Positions 1 to 9,472 of a DNA stretch of 64,000 nucleotides are shown here, piece after piece (the stretch's first letter is position 1; each line of letters opens with the position of its first letter). Source of the stretch: UBA7359 sp963976795 (lineage in GTDB: Bacteria; Pseudomonadota; Gammaproteobacteria; Eutrophobiales; Eutrophobiaceae); contig CAXBLT010000006.1 in NCBI GenBank assembly GCA_963976795.1, forward strand, positions 62,001 through 126,000. The letters run 5' to 3'. The position numbers and the translations under genes are program-made. Under the pieces are notes generated by a model. It was not told the DNA's origin. It made no database searches and worked only from the letters and a program-made list of their open reading frames with translations.

Positions 1-110
1 TTTTTATATATTTAGTCATCACTGGTACATTATAAACATGAGCGTTTTTCTGTACACTTTAGATATTAAATAAAAAGACTCAAATAACAATTTTCATAAA
101 GGAAAAACAG

Positions 111-887
111 ATGGGACTACTCGATAATAAACGCGCTCTAATCGTTGGCGTTGCCAGCAACCGTTCTATTGCCTGGGGAATTGCTCAGGCCATGCACCGA
201 GAAGGTGCTGAACTGGCATTTACCTATCAAAATGAAAAGCTACGCGGCAGAGTAGAAAAATACGCTGCCGAGGTTAATTCTGAGATTACCGTACCCTGCG
301 ATGTGGCTGATGATAAACAGATAGCATCGGTCTTTGAGCATTTGGATGATTATTGGGATGGGCTGGATATATTGATACATTCAGTCGCTCATGCCCCAAA
401 GGAGCAATTAGATGGCGAATACCTCGAAAACGTCACCCGTGAAGGTTTCTTGATGGCCCACGAGATCAGCTCATACAGCTTCTCCGCGCTTGGCGATGCC
501 GCCAGGGAGATGATGAAGGGCCGAAATGGAGCCATGTTAACTCTTAGTTATATCGGTGCTGTGCGTGCTATGCCAAACTACAACGTTATGGGCCTTGCAA
601 AGGCCAGCCTTGAAGCAAATGTCCGTTACATGGCATCTAGCCTCGGCCCTGAAGGAATACGTGTAAATGCCATTTCAGCAGGTCCTATCCGAACATTAGC
701 GGCTTCTGGAATCAAGGGAATGCGTGATTTTCTCAACCATGTCGAAAAAGTATCTCCCCTGAGACGTAACGTCAATATTGATGAAGTCGGAAACGTTGCC
801 GCCTTTTTATGTTCTGAGTATGCCTCCGCTATAACCGGGGAAATAACTTATGTAGATGGCGGATTTAATTCGATCGGTATGGGCTAA
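111..887 (+). CDS. fabI: Enoyl-[acyl-carrier-protein] reductase (NADH), FabI type
   Basis: Catalyses the last reductive step of each fatty-acid elongation cycle, reducing trans-2-enoyl-ACP with NAD(P)H in the cytoplasm. The 258-residue protein is a short-chain dehydrogenase fold of normal FabI length. It has the FabI-style nucleotide loop near residues 13-23 (GVASNRSIAWG) and the Y-x6-K catalytic pair at Y157 and K164, where the x6 spacing separates FabI from ordinary SDRs with Y-x3-K. An AAAGGA ribosome site lies just before the ATG. It is followed after 11 bases by a symporter gene on the same strand. FabI next to ppiD is a common gammaproteobacterial arrangement. Identification is secure. 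Confidence 0.97.
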   Translation: MGLLDNKRALIVGVASNRSIAWGIAQAMHREGAELAFTYQNEKLRGRVEKYAAEVNSEITVPCDVADDKQIASVFEHLDDYWDGLDILIHSVAHAPKEQLDGEYLENVTREGFLMAHEISSYSFSALGDAAREMMKGRNGAMLTLSYIGAVRAMPNYNVMGLAKASLEANVRYMASSLGPEGIRVNAISAGPIRTLAASGIKGMRDFLNHVEKVSPLRRNVNIDEVGNVAAFLCSEYASAITGEITYVDGGFNSIGMG

Positions 888-898
888 GTAAATTTAAA

Positions 899-2113
899 GT
901 GTCTTTCAGCGAAAATAAACTAATCATTGCAATACTGATTGGCGCTATCGCTGGAATAATCTGTGGCTGGTTATTTGGACCAGCCATGGTTTCTGTGATC
1001 TGGATAGGGGATCTATTTCTAGATACCTTAAAAATGATGATCATCCCTTTGATAGTAGCCGCAGTGATTAGCGGCGTGACCTCATTAGGCGATATTCGTA
1101 AATTAGGTAAAGTTGGGGGGGCAACGCTGCTTTATTATGCCAGCACGACAGCCTGTGCTGTTTTAATTGGGTTATTCGTCGTAAATTTGGTCCAACCCGG
1201 TATCGGCATTGAGAAACCCAGTGATGTGCTTCCAGAAACAATTACCGATAGAGAGGGCACAGGGTTTGTCGACATCATCCAATCATTAATTGAACCGAAT
1301 ATCATCTCTGCTGCAGCTGATACAAAATTACTTCCGATAATAGTTTTCTGTCTCTTATTTGCAGCTGCGTTAACCACTATAGGTGAAAAGAACATCACCA
1401 TAATAAAGTTTTTTGATGGCTTGAACGAAGTCATGATGAAATTAGTAATATGGATTATGGTATTTGCACCGATCGGTATCTTTGCATTGATCGCAGGTCA
1501 AATTGGCAAGGCTGGCGGAGGTCTAGCTATAAAAGATGAGTTACTGGCCGTAGGCAGCTACTGCTTTACCGTTATTCTTGGTCTATCGTTACATTTTATT
1601 TTGTTATTTATCATTTTAATCATCTTCAGCAAGCGAGGAAAAGAATATTTACTGAAATTATTGCGCGCCCTATTCACTGCTTTCGGTACAGCTAGCTCGT
1701 CGGCTACGCTACCACTGACAATGGAATGTGCTATTGAAGCTGGTATTGATAAGCGTTCTGTAAAATTTGTGCTGCCGATAGGAGCGACAGTGAATATGGA
1801 TGGTACTGCACTCTATGAGTCGGTGGCAGTCATGTATATTGCACAAGCTTATGGTATACCGATGGGACTGGGGGAGCAGGCTATTATTTTTATAACAGCA
1901 ACGTTAGCTGCTATAGGCGCCGCAGGCATTCCTCAGGCCGGGCTTGTAACAATGCTAATCGTGCTCAATGCCGTGAACTTGCCAACTGAAGGTATCGGGA
2001 TGATACTTGCCGTTGATTGGTTTCTAGACCGGTTTAGAACCACCGTCAATGTCTGGGGAGACAGTGTAGGTACTGCAGTAATAGAACCCCACCTGCCGAA
2101 AGAAAACGCATAA
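899..2113 (+). CDS. Dicarboxylate/amino acid:cation symporter (DAACS family)
   Basis: Inner-membrane sodium- or proton-coupled importer of the glutamate/C4-dicarboxylate transporter family. At 404 residues it is close to family length and is hydrophobic throughout. It carries the serine-rich re-entrant loop (TASSSATLP, about residues 262-270) and the NMDGT motif (about residues 300-304) that binds cation and substrate. The only sensible start is a GTG, 11 bases after the fabI stop, with no clear Shine-Dalgarno sequence, so it may be translated by coupling to fabI. The sequence does not decide between glutamate, aspartate, succinate and other substrates, so no gene symbol is given. Confidence 0.88.
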   Translation: MSFSENKLIIAILIGAIAGIICGWLFGPAMVSVIWIGDLFLDTLKMMIIPLIVAAVISGVTSLGDIRKLGKVGGATLLYYASTTACAVLIGLFVVNLVQPGIGIEKPSDVLPETITDREGTGFVDIIQSLIEPNIISAAADTKLLPIIVFCLLFAAALTTIGEKNITIIKFFDGLNEVMMKLVIWIMVFAPIGIFALIAGQIGKAGGGLAIKDELLAVGSYCFTVILGLSLHFILLFIILIIFSKRGKEYLLKLLRALFTAFGTASSSATLPLTMECAIEAGIDKRSVKFVLPIGATVNMDGTALYESVAVMYIAQAYGIPMGLGEQAIIFITATLAAIGAAGIPQAGLVTMLIVLNAVNLPTEGIGMILAVDWFLDRFRTTVNVWGDSVGTAVIEPHLPKENA

Positions 2114-2158
2114 AAAATAGTACAAACTAAAATCAGTAGCAAATATCCAAAAGCATTT

Positions 2159-4066
2159 TTAAATATTATCTTTATAGATTTTTACATTCGCATTATTTCT
2201 GGCATTCCGTATAAACTCTTGCCATTCAGCTGTACCGCGGTTTCGTCTTAATTCCAGATCATGCTTTTTACTAGATTCATCATCTTCAACTACTTCACCA
2301 TCGTATGCTGCTGTTATCAACATAATGGCATAATCACCGCTGCCTAGCCGGTTACTCAAGATGACAGGTCTATCATCAACGGGCTTGCCTGATTGAAATG
2401 CTGAGCGCAAAACTGCTCGATTAACGTCGACATCATCACGGGTAACTTTTTCAACAGTGGTCCATTCTATTTCATAATCGATGGTTAAAGCCTCTGGCGA
2501 AACACCCTCTTTCAACTGTTTTGTAATAGCCTCACTGGTTTCTTTAATCTTTTCTGCAGCACGTTCCATCTTAATGCTTGAGATAACCTCTTCCCTGACA
2601 TCATCCAGTGCTTTTGTAGTAGCGGCTTTATGATCTAACACTCTTAATGCCACAATATGATAGTCAGCTAATTCTATAGCTTCGCTGTTTTGACCATTAC
2701 TAATTAACTCCGGATCAAAACTTGTCGAAACTATTTTAGAATTACTGAGAATACCCTCAGGAGTACCATCTTTACTAAAATAATCGCTTTCTATGATTTC
2801 CTGGCCGATTGCTTCAGCGGCAACTTCAAGTGTATGTGAATGCTCATAGCTTAAGTTTGTTAACTGGTCGGATAATTCAAAAAACTGTAGCTCAGCTTCT
2901 GATTTTTTATAATCCTCAGCCACTTGTTCAGCAACAGTCTCATAGACATTCTTAGGGCCGCCTCTAATTTCGCCCACTTTAATAATATTAAAACCGTTTT
3001 TCGTTTCTATCGGGTCACTAATAGCTCCTTCATCGGAGCCAAAAAGAAATTCATCAAGCTCTTTATCCAGTACACCTTTCGCCATATAGGCATGTTCGCT
3101 GAATTCTAATGAGCCTTTACCTTCTTCACTAAATTTTTCGATGACTTCTTCAAAATTTTTACCTTCTCTAACCAGTTCCATTGCAGCCGTAATAACTTCT
3201 TTCGCTTTGGTTTTATCTTCTGCGGAAGATTCTTCGCCTGTTTTTACAAATAATTTGGTTATCGAACGTTGTTCTGCAACATCATATTTATCTTTGTTGT
3301 TGTTGTAATAATCGATCAGGCTTTCTTCATCAGAAGTGATAGTCTTGGCTAATTCATTCACATCTAGCTCAAGATATTCTATTTTAACTTTTTCAGGTTC
3401 TACAAAACGTTGTGGGTTCGCTTTATAAAAGGCTTCAATCTCCGAGTCATCAACGTCTCCCTCATCGGTAAATGACGATAGATTGAGAATGCTGTATGTT
3501 AAATCACGCGTTTGAGTTTTTAACCGAACGACATCTTGCAACTCCGACTCTAATACAAAGAGACTTTCAGATAGCCCCGCTTGTAGCTGTTCAGATAACA
3601 AATCCATCCGTAGTTGTGCTTCAAAGTAAACAGGCTCCATGCCCATGCTAATGATACTTCTCTCGTATTTGTCACGATCAAAACCTTCATCATCTTTAAA
3701 ATATTCCAGGGCTTTAATGGTTTCGACTACCTTTGAATTTGCTATACGTAGCCCATTGTCGATTATAAGTTGATTGACTACTTCTGTTTCTATCAATCTT
3801 CTTAAGGTTTCTTCCTTGATAAAGTTTTCTTCTTCTAGAGTAAGCGCGTCATCCTGCAACATAGATTGCATTTGCTTTCTGAGAGTGTAAAAGGATTGCT
3901 GGAATGATTTGAGGCTAATGTCGGAGCCATTAACAGTTGCAACATTGACATTACCACCTTGGCCAAAATAAGAACTAACTCCCCAAAAAGCAAAAGAAAG
4001 AACTAATGCACCGACAATAATACCGGCTATCCAACCTGATGCTCTATCTCGTATTAATCCTAACAT
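2159..4066 (-). CDS. ppiD: Periplasmic folding chaperone PpiD (SurA-like, parvulin domain)
   Basis: Membrane-anchored periplasmic chaperone that receives proteins leaving the Sec translocon. At 635 residues it is of usual PpiD length. A short cytoplasmic tail is followed by one membrane helix (about residues 15-33), a SurA-like N-terminal chaperone region, a parvulin-type rotamase domain around residues 265-370 and a C-terminal helical region. It is convergent with the symporter gene and lies downstream of hupB and two tRNA genes. A strong hairpin between tRNA-Asp and ppiD suggests that it has its own promoter. No strong ribosome site is visible before the ATG. Confidence 0.94.
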   Translation of the reverse strand: MLGLIRDRASGWIAGIIVGALVLSFAFWGVSSYFGQGGNVNVATVNGSDISLKSFQQSFYTLRKQMQSMLQDDALTLEEENFIKEETLRRLIETEVVNQLIIDNGLRIANSKVVETIKALEYFKDDEGFDRDKYERSIISMGMEPVYFEAQLRMDLLSEQLQAGLSESLFVLESELQDVVRLKTQTRDLTYSILNLSSFTDEGDVDDSEIEAFYKANPQRFVEPEKVKIEYLELDVNELAKTITSDEESLIDYYNNNKDKYDVAEQRSITKLFVKTGEESSAEDKTKAKEVITAAMELVREGKNFEEVIEKFSEEGKGSLEFSEHAYMAKGVLDKELDEFLFGSDEGAISDPIETKNGFNIIKVGEIRGGPKNVYETVAEQVAEDYKKSEAELQFFELSDQLTNLSYEHSHTLEVAAEAIGQEIIESDYFSKDGTPEGILSNSKIVSTSFDPELISNGQNSEAIELADYHIVALRVLDHKAATTKALDDVREEVISSIKMERAAEKIKETSEAITKQLKEGVSPEALTIDYEIEWTTVEKVTRDDVDVNRAVLRSAFQSGKPVDDRPVILSNRLGSGDYAIMLITAAYDGEVVEDDESSKKHDLELRRNRGTAEWQEFIRNARNNANVKIYKDNI

Positions 4067-4102
4067 GATGACTTACTCGACTTTTCTATTTCTGAAATTA
4101 AA

Positions 4103-4134
4103 TACGGGCGTATCATTTTCAAGATACGCCCGTA
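4103..4134 (-). terminator. Intrinsic terminator after tRNA-Asp
   Basis: A perfect 12-bp inverted repeat (TACGGGCGTATC and its complement) encloses an 8-nt loop, and on the minus strand ATTTAATTT follows. It lies 13 bases beyond the tRNA-Asp 3' end and before ppiD, so it probably ends the hupB-tRNA transcript. Confidence 0.8.
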
Positions 4135-4146
4135 AATTTTTAATGT

Positions 4147-4223
4147 TGGCGGAGTGGACGGGACTCGAACCCGCGACCCCCGGCGTGACAGGCCGGTATT
4201 CTAACCAACTGAACTACCACTCC
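4147..4223 (-). tRNA. tRNA-Asp (GTC)
   Basis: The 77-nt cloverleaf has acceptor GGAGTGG/CCACTCC, a GTTCGAGTC T-loop, the anticodon loop CTGTCAC (anticodon GTC) and an encoded CCA end. It is transcribed after tRNA-Val on the same strand. Confidence 0.97.
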
Positions 4224-4385
4224 AATATATTTCACTTGTATTCCAACAAGTCAAAACCAATTTCTCGGAAGAAAATTACATTTTAATTTTCCGACAAACT
4301 TGAAGTGAGATTATAAAAACAGAGAAGCTTTTAACTCTTTGCTTTTGTTTCCTAACACCAGACTGACCACTTCAGGCAAGAATTC

Positions 4386-4461
4386 TGGTGGGTGCTGAGG
4401 GGTTCGAACCCCCGACCTACGCCTTGTAAGGGCGTCGCTCTCCCAACTGAGCTAAGCACCC
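4386..4461 (-). tRNA. tRNA-Val (TAC)
   Basis: The 76-nt cloverleaf has acceptor GGGTGCT/AGCACCC, anticodon loop CTTACAA (anticodon TAC) and an encoded CCA. It begins 13 bases after the hupB stop codon, so it is probably cut from a transcript shared with hupB. Confidence 0.97.
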
Positions 4462-4474
4462 CAATGAAGGCGCG

Positions 4475-4747
4475 CTAGTTTATGGCATCCTTGAGAGCTT
4501 TTCCAGCCTTAAAACCAGGAACTTTAGAAGCCTTAATTTTGATGGCCTCACCCGTTCTAGGGTTACGACCTGTGCGAGCAGCTCGTTTACGGACTGAGAA
4601 TGTGCCGAATCCGACTAATGTTACAGTGTCTCCCTTTTTGAGAGCCTTGGTTACCGCTTCAATCGCAGCATCTAATGCTCTACCGGCAGCGGCTTTTGAT
4701 AGATCAGCAGAATCTGCAACAGCATCGATAAGTTCAGCTTTATTCAT
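4475..4747 (-). CDS. hupB: DNA-binding protein HU, beta type
   Basis: Small nucleoid protein that bends DNA without sequence specificity as a dimer. It is 90 residues long, the exact family length. It shows the HU signature around residues 46-65 (GFGTFSVRKRAARTGRNP), including the RNP tip that inserts into the minor groove. An AAGGGG ribosome site precedes the ATG. It lies directly downstream of lon, as in many gammaproteobacteria, and runs straight into tRNA-Val and tRNA-Asp. The 174-base gap to lon leaves room for its own promoter. Confidence 0.97.
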   Translation of the reverse strand: MNKAELIDAVADSADLSKAAAGRALDAAIEAVTKALKKGDTVTLVGFGTFSVRKRAARTGRNPRTGEAIKIKASKVPGFKAGKALKDAIN

Positions 4748-4881
4748 AGTGATTATTCCCCTTGTTTATAATATTCCTCAAGTACAATTAAAATGAGATT
4801 CTCGAGGTTGATTTGATTTGTGTGGCCCACGTAATTCTTAGCGGTGAATTTATACCAAGTGCTGAAATACGCGTCAAGCAA

Positions 4882-4915
4882 TGCTTTGGCAATATTTAGA
4901 AATAATTGCCCAGCA
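4882..4915. terminator. Stem-loop just beyond the lon stop codon
   Basis: An interrupted inverted repeat (TGCT..GGCAAT with ATTGCC.AGCA, loop of about 11 nt) starts 7 bases after the lon stop. On the minus strand no T-run follows, so it is more likely an mRNA 3' structure or a weak terminator than a clean intrinsic terminator. Confidence 0.35.
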
Positions 4916-4921
4916 CTTTTA

Positions 4922-7330
4922 TTAATGAGGTCTGATTAGATCGCTTTTATCATTTCCCTTTGCTTCATCTTTCTTAACTATGTCAGATTCCGATTTTAGT
5001 TTAGCAATCGGTTTCGGCATATGCTCCAATGCAACATCAAGCACTTCATCAATCCACCTAACTGGACGAACATCAATATGTTGTTGAATATTCTTTGGTA
5101 TTTCAGCTAATTCCCTTTCGTTTTCATAGGGAATTAATACAGTGTCTATACCACCACGTAAAGCCGCAAGTAGTTTTTCTTTTAACCCACCTATAGGCAA
5201 CACTTCACCACGAAGGGTAATTTCACCTGTCATAGCCACATTTGATCTAACCGGTATACCGCATAATGCAGAGACCATCGCTGTGCACATTCCCACACCA
5301 GCACTAGGTCCATCTTTAGGCGTCGCACCTTCAGGAACATGTATATGAAAATCATGCTCTTTATAAAACTCATGTTCTATGCCCAACACCTCACTACGAC
5401 TACGAACTACAGTCATGGCCGCCTCAATTGATTCCTGCATAACTTCGCCTAATTTCCCTGTACGCGTTATTTTTCCTTTGCCATCAACTATCGCGGCTTC
5501 GATTGTTAAAAGTTCACCACCAACTTCTGTCCAAGCCAAACCTGTAACCTGTCCAATTCGATTTTCTTCTTCTGCCTTTCCATACCTGAATCGCTTAACA
5601 CCCAGTAAAGACTCCAGTTTTTTCGGGGTGACAATAATACTTTTTTCAGTGGGCTTGAGCAGTATCTGTTTAACAATCTTACGGCATATATTTGCGATCT
5701 CTCGGTCAAGATTACGCACTCCAGCTTCACGCGTATAATAACGAATAATATCTCGCACGACACTATCCCTTATTGAGACCTCACCATCTTTCAAACCATT
5801 TCGTTCGAGTTGTTTTGGGATCAAATAACGCTTGGCGATATTTACCTTTTCGTCTTCGGTATAACCTGATAAACGAATCACTTCCATCCGATCCAGTAAC
5901 GGGGCGGGGATATTTAAACTATTTGCAGTAGTAACAAACATCACTTCTGACAAATCATAATCGACTTCAAGATAGTGATCATTAAATGTACTATTTTGCT
6001 CTGGATCTAATACTTCAAGTAATGCTGAAGCTGGATCCCCACGAAAATCCATAGCCATTTTGTCTATCTCATCCAATAAGAAAAGCGGGTTTTTCTTACC
6101 GACTTTTGACATTCCCTGGACGATCTTTCCTGGCATAGAACCGATATAAGTTCGACGATGCCCACGTATTTCTGCTTCATCGCGTACACCACCGAGTGAC
6201 ATACGCACAAATTTGCGGTTAGTTGCTCTGGCAATGGAACGGCCTAATGATGTCTTACCCACGCCTGGAGGGCCAACAAGACATAAAATTGGACCCTTCA
6301 TCTTTTTAACACGTAATTGCACAGCAAGATATTCAAGAATGCGTTCTTTTACTTTCTCAAGTCCATAATGATCTTCTTCCAGAATGGCCTCTGCTTTGAC
6401 AATGTCTTGAGAAACTTTGCTGCGTTTCTTCCATGGCACGCCGACTAACCAATCAACATAGTTGCGAACAACCGTTGCTTCGGCAGACATTGGTGACATC
6501 ATTCTCAACTTGTTTAGCTCTGCCTCTGCCTTTTCTTTGGCATCTTTATGCATGCCTGCCTTTTCAATCTTGCCTGCGAGTTCTTCGATTTCGTTAGGGA
6601 CATCTTCCATTTCACCTAACTCTTTCTGTATCGCTTTCATCTGCTCATTCAAATAATACTCACGTTGACTTTTTTCCATTTGAGATTTCACACGACCACG
6701 AATTCGTTTCTCAACTTGTAGCAAGTCTATCTCGGCATCCATCAAATGAATAAGGTGTTCCAAGCGATCTTTGATGTCGATAATTTCTAATACTTGTTGT
6801 TTTTCCTCAATTTTTATCGACATATGAGCCGCGATCGTGTCCGCAAGACGACTAGCATCATCGATGCTCGCTAAAGATGAAATTATTTCAGGCGGGACTT
6901 TTTTATTCAGCTTCACATATTGTTCAAATTGATTCATAGCTGAACGCGCATGAACATCCATTTCTTGTTCATCAATGACCATTGGTTCAAGCAGTTCCAC
7001 ATCTGCGATAAACATGCCCTCAGCTTCTCTGTATTCTTTTATACCTGCTCTAGCTGTTCCTTCGACAAGCACCTTGATAGTGCCATCAGGCAATTTGAGT
7101 AACTGAAGGATATTAGCCATAGTACCTACGTCATAGGTTTCATCCTGACCCGGATCATCATCCGCAGCACTTTTCTGAGCAACCAGTATAATCTGCTTAC
7201 TGCCTTCCATCGCTCTATCGAGCGCTTTTATAGATTTTTCACGACCAACGAACAATGGGATGACCATATGAGGGTAAACCACTACATCTCGTAGCGGCAA
7301 TACTGGTAATGATTCTGTTTCTTGCGTCAT
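4922..7330 (-). CDS. lon: ATP-dependent protease La (Lon)
   Basis: Cytoplasmic AAA+ serine protease that degrades misfolded proteins and short-lived regulators. The 802 residues run as an N-terminal substrate-binding domain, a coiled-coil region (about 190-275), an AAA+ domain with Walker A GPPGVGKT at 353-360 and Walker B FLLDEID at 417-423, and the protease domain with the Ser-Lys dyad S676 (PKDGPSAG) and K719. An AAAGG ribosome site precedes the ATG. It follows clpX with a 137-base gap that contains a weak heat-shock-like promoter match, so it can be transcribed separately from clpPX. Confidence 0.98.
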   Translation of the reverse strand: MTQETESLPVLPLRDVVVYPHMVIPLFVGREKSIKALDRAMEGSKQIILVAQKSAADDDPGQDETYDVGTMANILQLLKLPDGTIKVLVEGTARAGIKEYREAEGMFIADVELLEPMVIDEQEMDVHARSAMNQFEQYVKLNKKVPPEIISSLASIDDASRLADTIAAHMSIKIEEKQQVLEIIDIKDRLEHLIHLMDAEIDLLQVEKRIRGRVKSQMEKSQREYYLNEQMKAIQKELGEMEDVPNEIEELAGKIEKAGMHKDAKEKAEAELNKLRMMSPMSAEATVVRNYVDWLVGVPWKKRSKVSQDIVKAEAILEEDHYGLEKVKERILEYLAVQLRVKKMKGPILCLVGPPGVGKTSLGRSIARATNRKFVRMSLGGVRDEAEIRGHRRTYIGSMPGKIVQGMSKVGKKNPLFLLDEIDKMAMDFRGDPASALLEVLDPEQNSTFNDHYLEVDYDLSEVMFVTTANSLNIPAPLLDRMEVIRLSGYTEDEKVNIAKRYLIPKQLERNGLKDGEVSIRDSVVRDIIRYYTREAGVRNLDREIANICRKIVKQILLKPTEKSIIVTPKKLESLLGVKRFRYGKAEEENRIGQVTGLAWTEVGGELLTIEAAIVDGKGKITRTGKLGEVMQESIEAAMTVVRSRSEVLGIEHEFYKEHDFHIHVPEGATPKDGPSAGVGMCTAMVSALCGIPVRSNVAMTGEITLRGEVLPIGGLKEKLLAALRGGIDTVLIPYENERELAEIPKNIQQHIDVRPVRWIDEVLDVALEHMPKPIAKLKSESDIVKKDEAKGNDKSDLIRPH

Positions 7331-7380
7331 GGGAAACCTTTAATTAATTAATACTTTAAGAGTTTAGTTTAGCGTCATTT

Positions 7381-7411
7381 AAATATTGTGACTCAGAAAC
7401 CTCTTTTCAAT
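7381..7411 (-). promoter_or_regulatory. Possible heat-shock (sigma-32-like) promoter of lon
   Basis: Reading towards lon, a TTGAAA (-35-like) is followed after about 14 bases by CACAATATTT, loosely like the CCCCATNT -10 of sigma-32 promoters. The position, 50-80 bases before the lon start, and the known heat induction of lon make this reasonable, but the -10 match is poor. Confidence 0.3.
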
Positions 7412-7467
7412 AGGACCATGTTGTAATAATGATCTATGCAACGCAGGAAGGAGTTAAAAAATACCCC

Positions 7468-8748
7468 TTATTCAGATGCCACCTTTGACATTTCAGCACC
7501 CTCATAGATCATCAGCGGTTCAGATTCGCCGTTTATCACACCTTCATCTATAACGACCTTGGTAACATCATCGATAGAAGGCAAATCATACATCGTGTCC
7601 AATAATACATTTTCCATTATAGAGCGCAGCCCTCGAGCACCAGTCTTACGTTCCATTGATTTTTTAGCAACCGCTCGTAATGCATCTTCACGGAACTCCA
7701 ACTCACAGCCTTCCATCTCAAACAAGCGAATATATTGCTTTGTAATTGCATTCTTTGGTTCAAGGAGTATCTGTACCAGTTGATCTTCATCTAATTCACC
7801 CAATGTCGCAGCAACGGGAAGTCGCCCTACAAATTCGGGAATCAACCCGTATTTAATAAGATCTTCGGGCTCAACAGTTTGCAATACCTCGCTGATACTC
7901 TTTCTATCGTCTTTACTCTTAACTTCAGCAGAAAAACCAATACCGCCTTTCTCAGAACGCTCACGAATAATACGATCTAAACCTGCAAAGGCGCCGCCAC
8001 ATATAAACAATATATTGGCAGTATTAACCTGTAAAAATTCTTGTTGAGGATGTTTACGTCCACCTTGAGGCGGCACTGAGGCAACAGTACCCTCAATAAG
8101 TTTTAATAATGCTTGCTGTACGCCTTCACCTGAAACATCTCGAGTAATAGACGGGTTATCAGATTTGCGTGAGATCTTGTCGATTTCATCTATATACACT
8201 ATACCTGTCTGTGCTTTATCGACGTCATAATCACATTTTTGCAGTAACTTCTGGATGATATTTTCGACATCCTCACCGACGTAGCCGGCTTCTGTTAGCG
8301 TTGTCGCATCCGCGATCGTAAACGGCACATTCAATAGTCGCGCCATCGTTTCAGCCAAAAGTGTTTTACCGCTGCCTGTAGGGCCGACCAACAGCACATT
8401 ACTTTTAGATAGCTCTATATCAGACTTTTTGATGCCTTGCTCAAGGCGCTTATAATGATTGTATACGGCAACAGACAGTATCTTCTTTGCATTCTCCTGA
8501 CCAATAACATATTCGTCGAGAATTTTGTTTATCTCGCGAGGTGTTGGCAGAGCTGTGCCAACTCCAGCAACTGATTTCTCTTGAATTTCTTCGCGAATGA
8601 TATCGTTACACAATTCGACACATTCATCACAGATAAAAACAGATGGCCCTGCAATTAATTTTCGGACTTCATGCTGACTCTTGCCGCAAAATGAACAATA
8701 CAGTAATCGATCACCATCACCATTTTTACCCTGTTTTCTGTCAGTCAT
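7468..8748 (-). CDS. clpX: ATP-dependent Clp protease, unfoldase subunit ClpX
   Basis: Hexameric AAA+ unfoldase that recognises tagged substrates and feeds them into ClpP. The 426-residue protein has the N-terminal zinc-binding domain with four cysteines (C18, C21, C40, C43), Walker A GPTGSGKT at 122-129, Walker B IVYIDEID and the sensor/C-terminal domain with GARGLR. It lies 36 bases downstream of clpP on the same strand, with a GGGG ribosome site, and is clearly cotranscribed with clpP and tig. Confidence 0.98.
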   Translation of the reverse strand: MTDRKQGKNGDGDRLLYCSFCGKSQHEVRKLIAGPSVFICDECVELCNDIIREEIQEKSVAGVGTALPTPREINKILDEYVIGQENAKKILSVAVYNHYKRLEQGIKKSDIELSKSNVLLVGPTGSGKTLLAETMARLLNVPFTIADATTLTEAGYVGEDVENIIQKLLQKCDYDVDKAQTGIVYIDEIDKISRKSDNPSITRDVSGEGVQQALLKLIEGTVASVPPQGGRKHPQQEFLQVNTANILFICGGAFAGLDRIIRERSEKGGIGFSAEVKSKDDRKSISEVLQTVEPEDLIKYGLIPEFVGRLPVAATLGELDEDQLVQILLEPKNAITKQYIRLFEMEGCELEFREDALRAVAKKSMERKTGARGLRSIMENVLLDTMYDLPSIDDVTKVVIDEGVINGESEPLMIYEGAEMSKVASE

Positions 8749-8784
8749 CGCTTACTACCCCAGGCTTTTTTACAATCAAACATT

Positions 8785-9438
8785 TTATTCAGGTTCTTGT
8801 TCAGCTTCGTTTTGATGAACTTCTGGCAAAACACCCCTATCATGAAGCACATCATCTATCAGACCATAATCTTTTGCTGCTTCTGCACTCATGAAATTAT
8901 CACGTTCAGTATCTTTTTGAATCGTCTCAATAGACTGTCCAGTGTGATTTGAAAGTATATTGTTCAAGCGTTCGCGGACATATAGGATTTCTTTTGCATG
9001 GATGTCAATGTCTGTCGCTTGCCCCTGAAAGCCACCCAGCGGTTGATGAATCATGACTCGTGAATGAGGCAGACAAAAACGTTTTCCTTTCTCACCACCG
9101 GTAAGTAATAAAGCCCCCATGCTGGCCGCTTGCCCAATACACATTGTACTGACATTCGGTTTTATGAATTGCATGGTGTCATATATCGCCATACCAGCGG
9201 TAACAGAACCACCGGGAGAATTTATATAGAAGTGAATATCCTTGTCTGGATTTTCAGACTCGAGATAGAGCAGTTGAGCAACGATCACGTTAGCGACATT
9301 ATCCTCAACTGGGCCCACTAGAAAGAGGACGCGTTCTTTTAAGAGTCGAGAATAGATATCATAGGCTCGCTCACCTCGTGATGTCTGTTCGACTACCATC
9401 GGCACCAAGTTTAGTGCCTGAATTTCAGTGTTATTCAT
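8785..9438 (-). CDS. clpP: ATP-dependent Clp protease, proteolytic subunit ClpP
   Basis: Self-compartmentalised serine protease that partners with ClpX. The 217-residue protein contains the catalytic triad S106 (GQAASMG), H131 (MIHQPLGG) and D180. A short N-terminal stretch before residue 15 corresponds to the propeptide region usually removed. It sits between tig and clpX with gaps of 34 and 36 bases, the standard tig-clpP-clpX order. Confidence 0.98.
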   Translation of the reverse strand: MNNTEIQALNLVPMVVEQTSRGERAYDIYSRLLKERVLFLVGPVEDNVANVIVAQLLYLESENPDKDIHFYINSPGGSVTAGMAIYDTMQFIKPNVSTMCIGQAASMGALLLTGGEKGKRFCLPHSRVMIHQPLGGFQGQATDIDIHAKEILYVRERLNNILSNHTGQSIETIQKDTERDNFMSAEAAKDYGLIDDVLHDRGVLPEVHQNEAEQEPE

Positions 9439-9472
9439 AGTTATCCGTTATCGGACAAAAACTGCTATTACT

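Noticed and set aside
4065..4286. Small plus-strand frame over tRNA-Asp
   Set aside because: It runs through a clear tRNA gene and a terminator; tRNA antisense frames of this kind (ATPAT-type) are known false genes.
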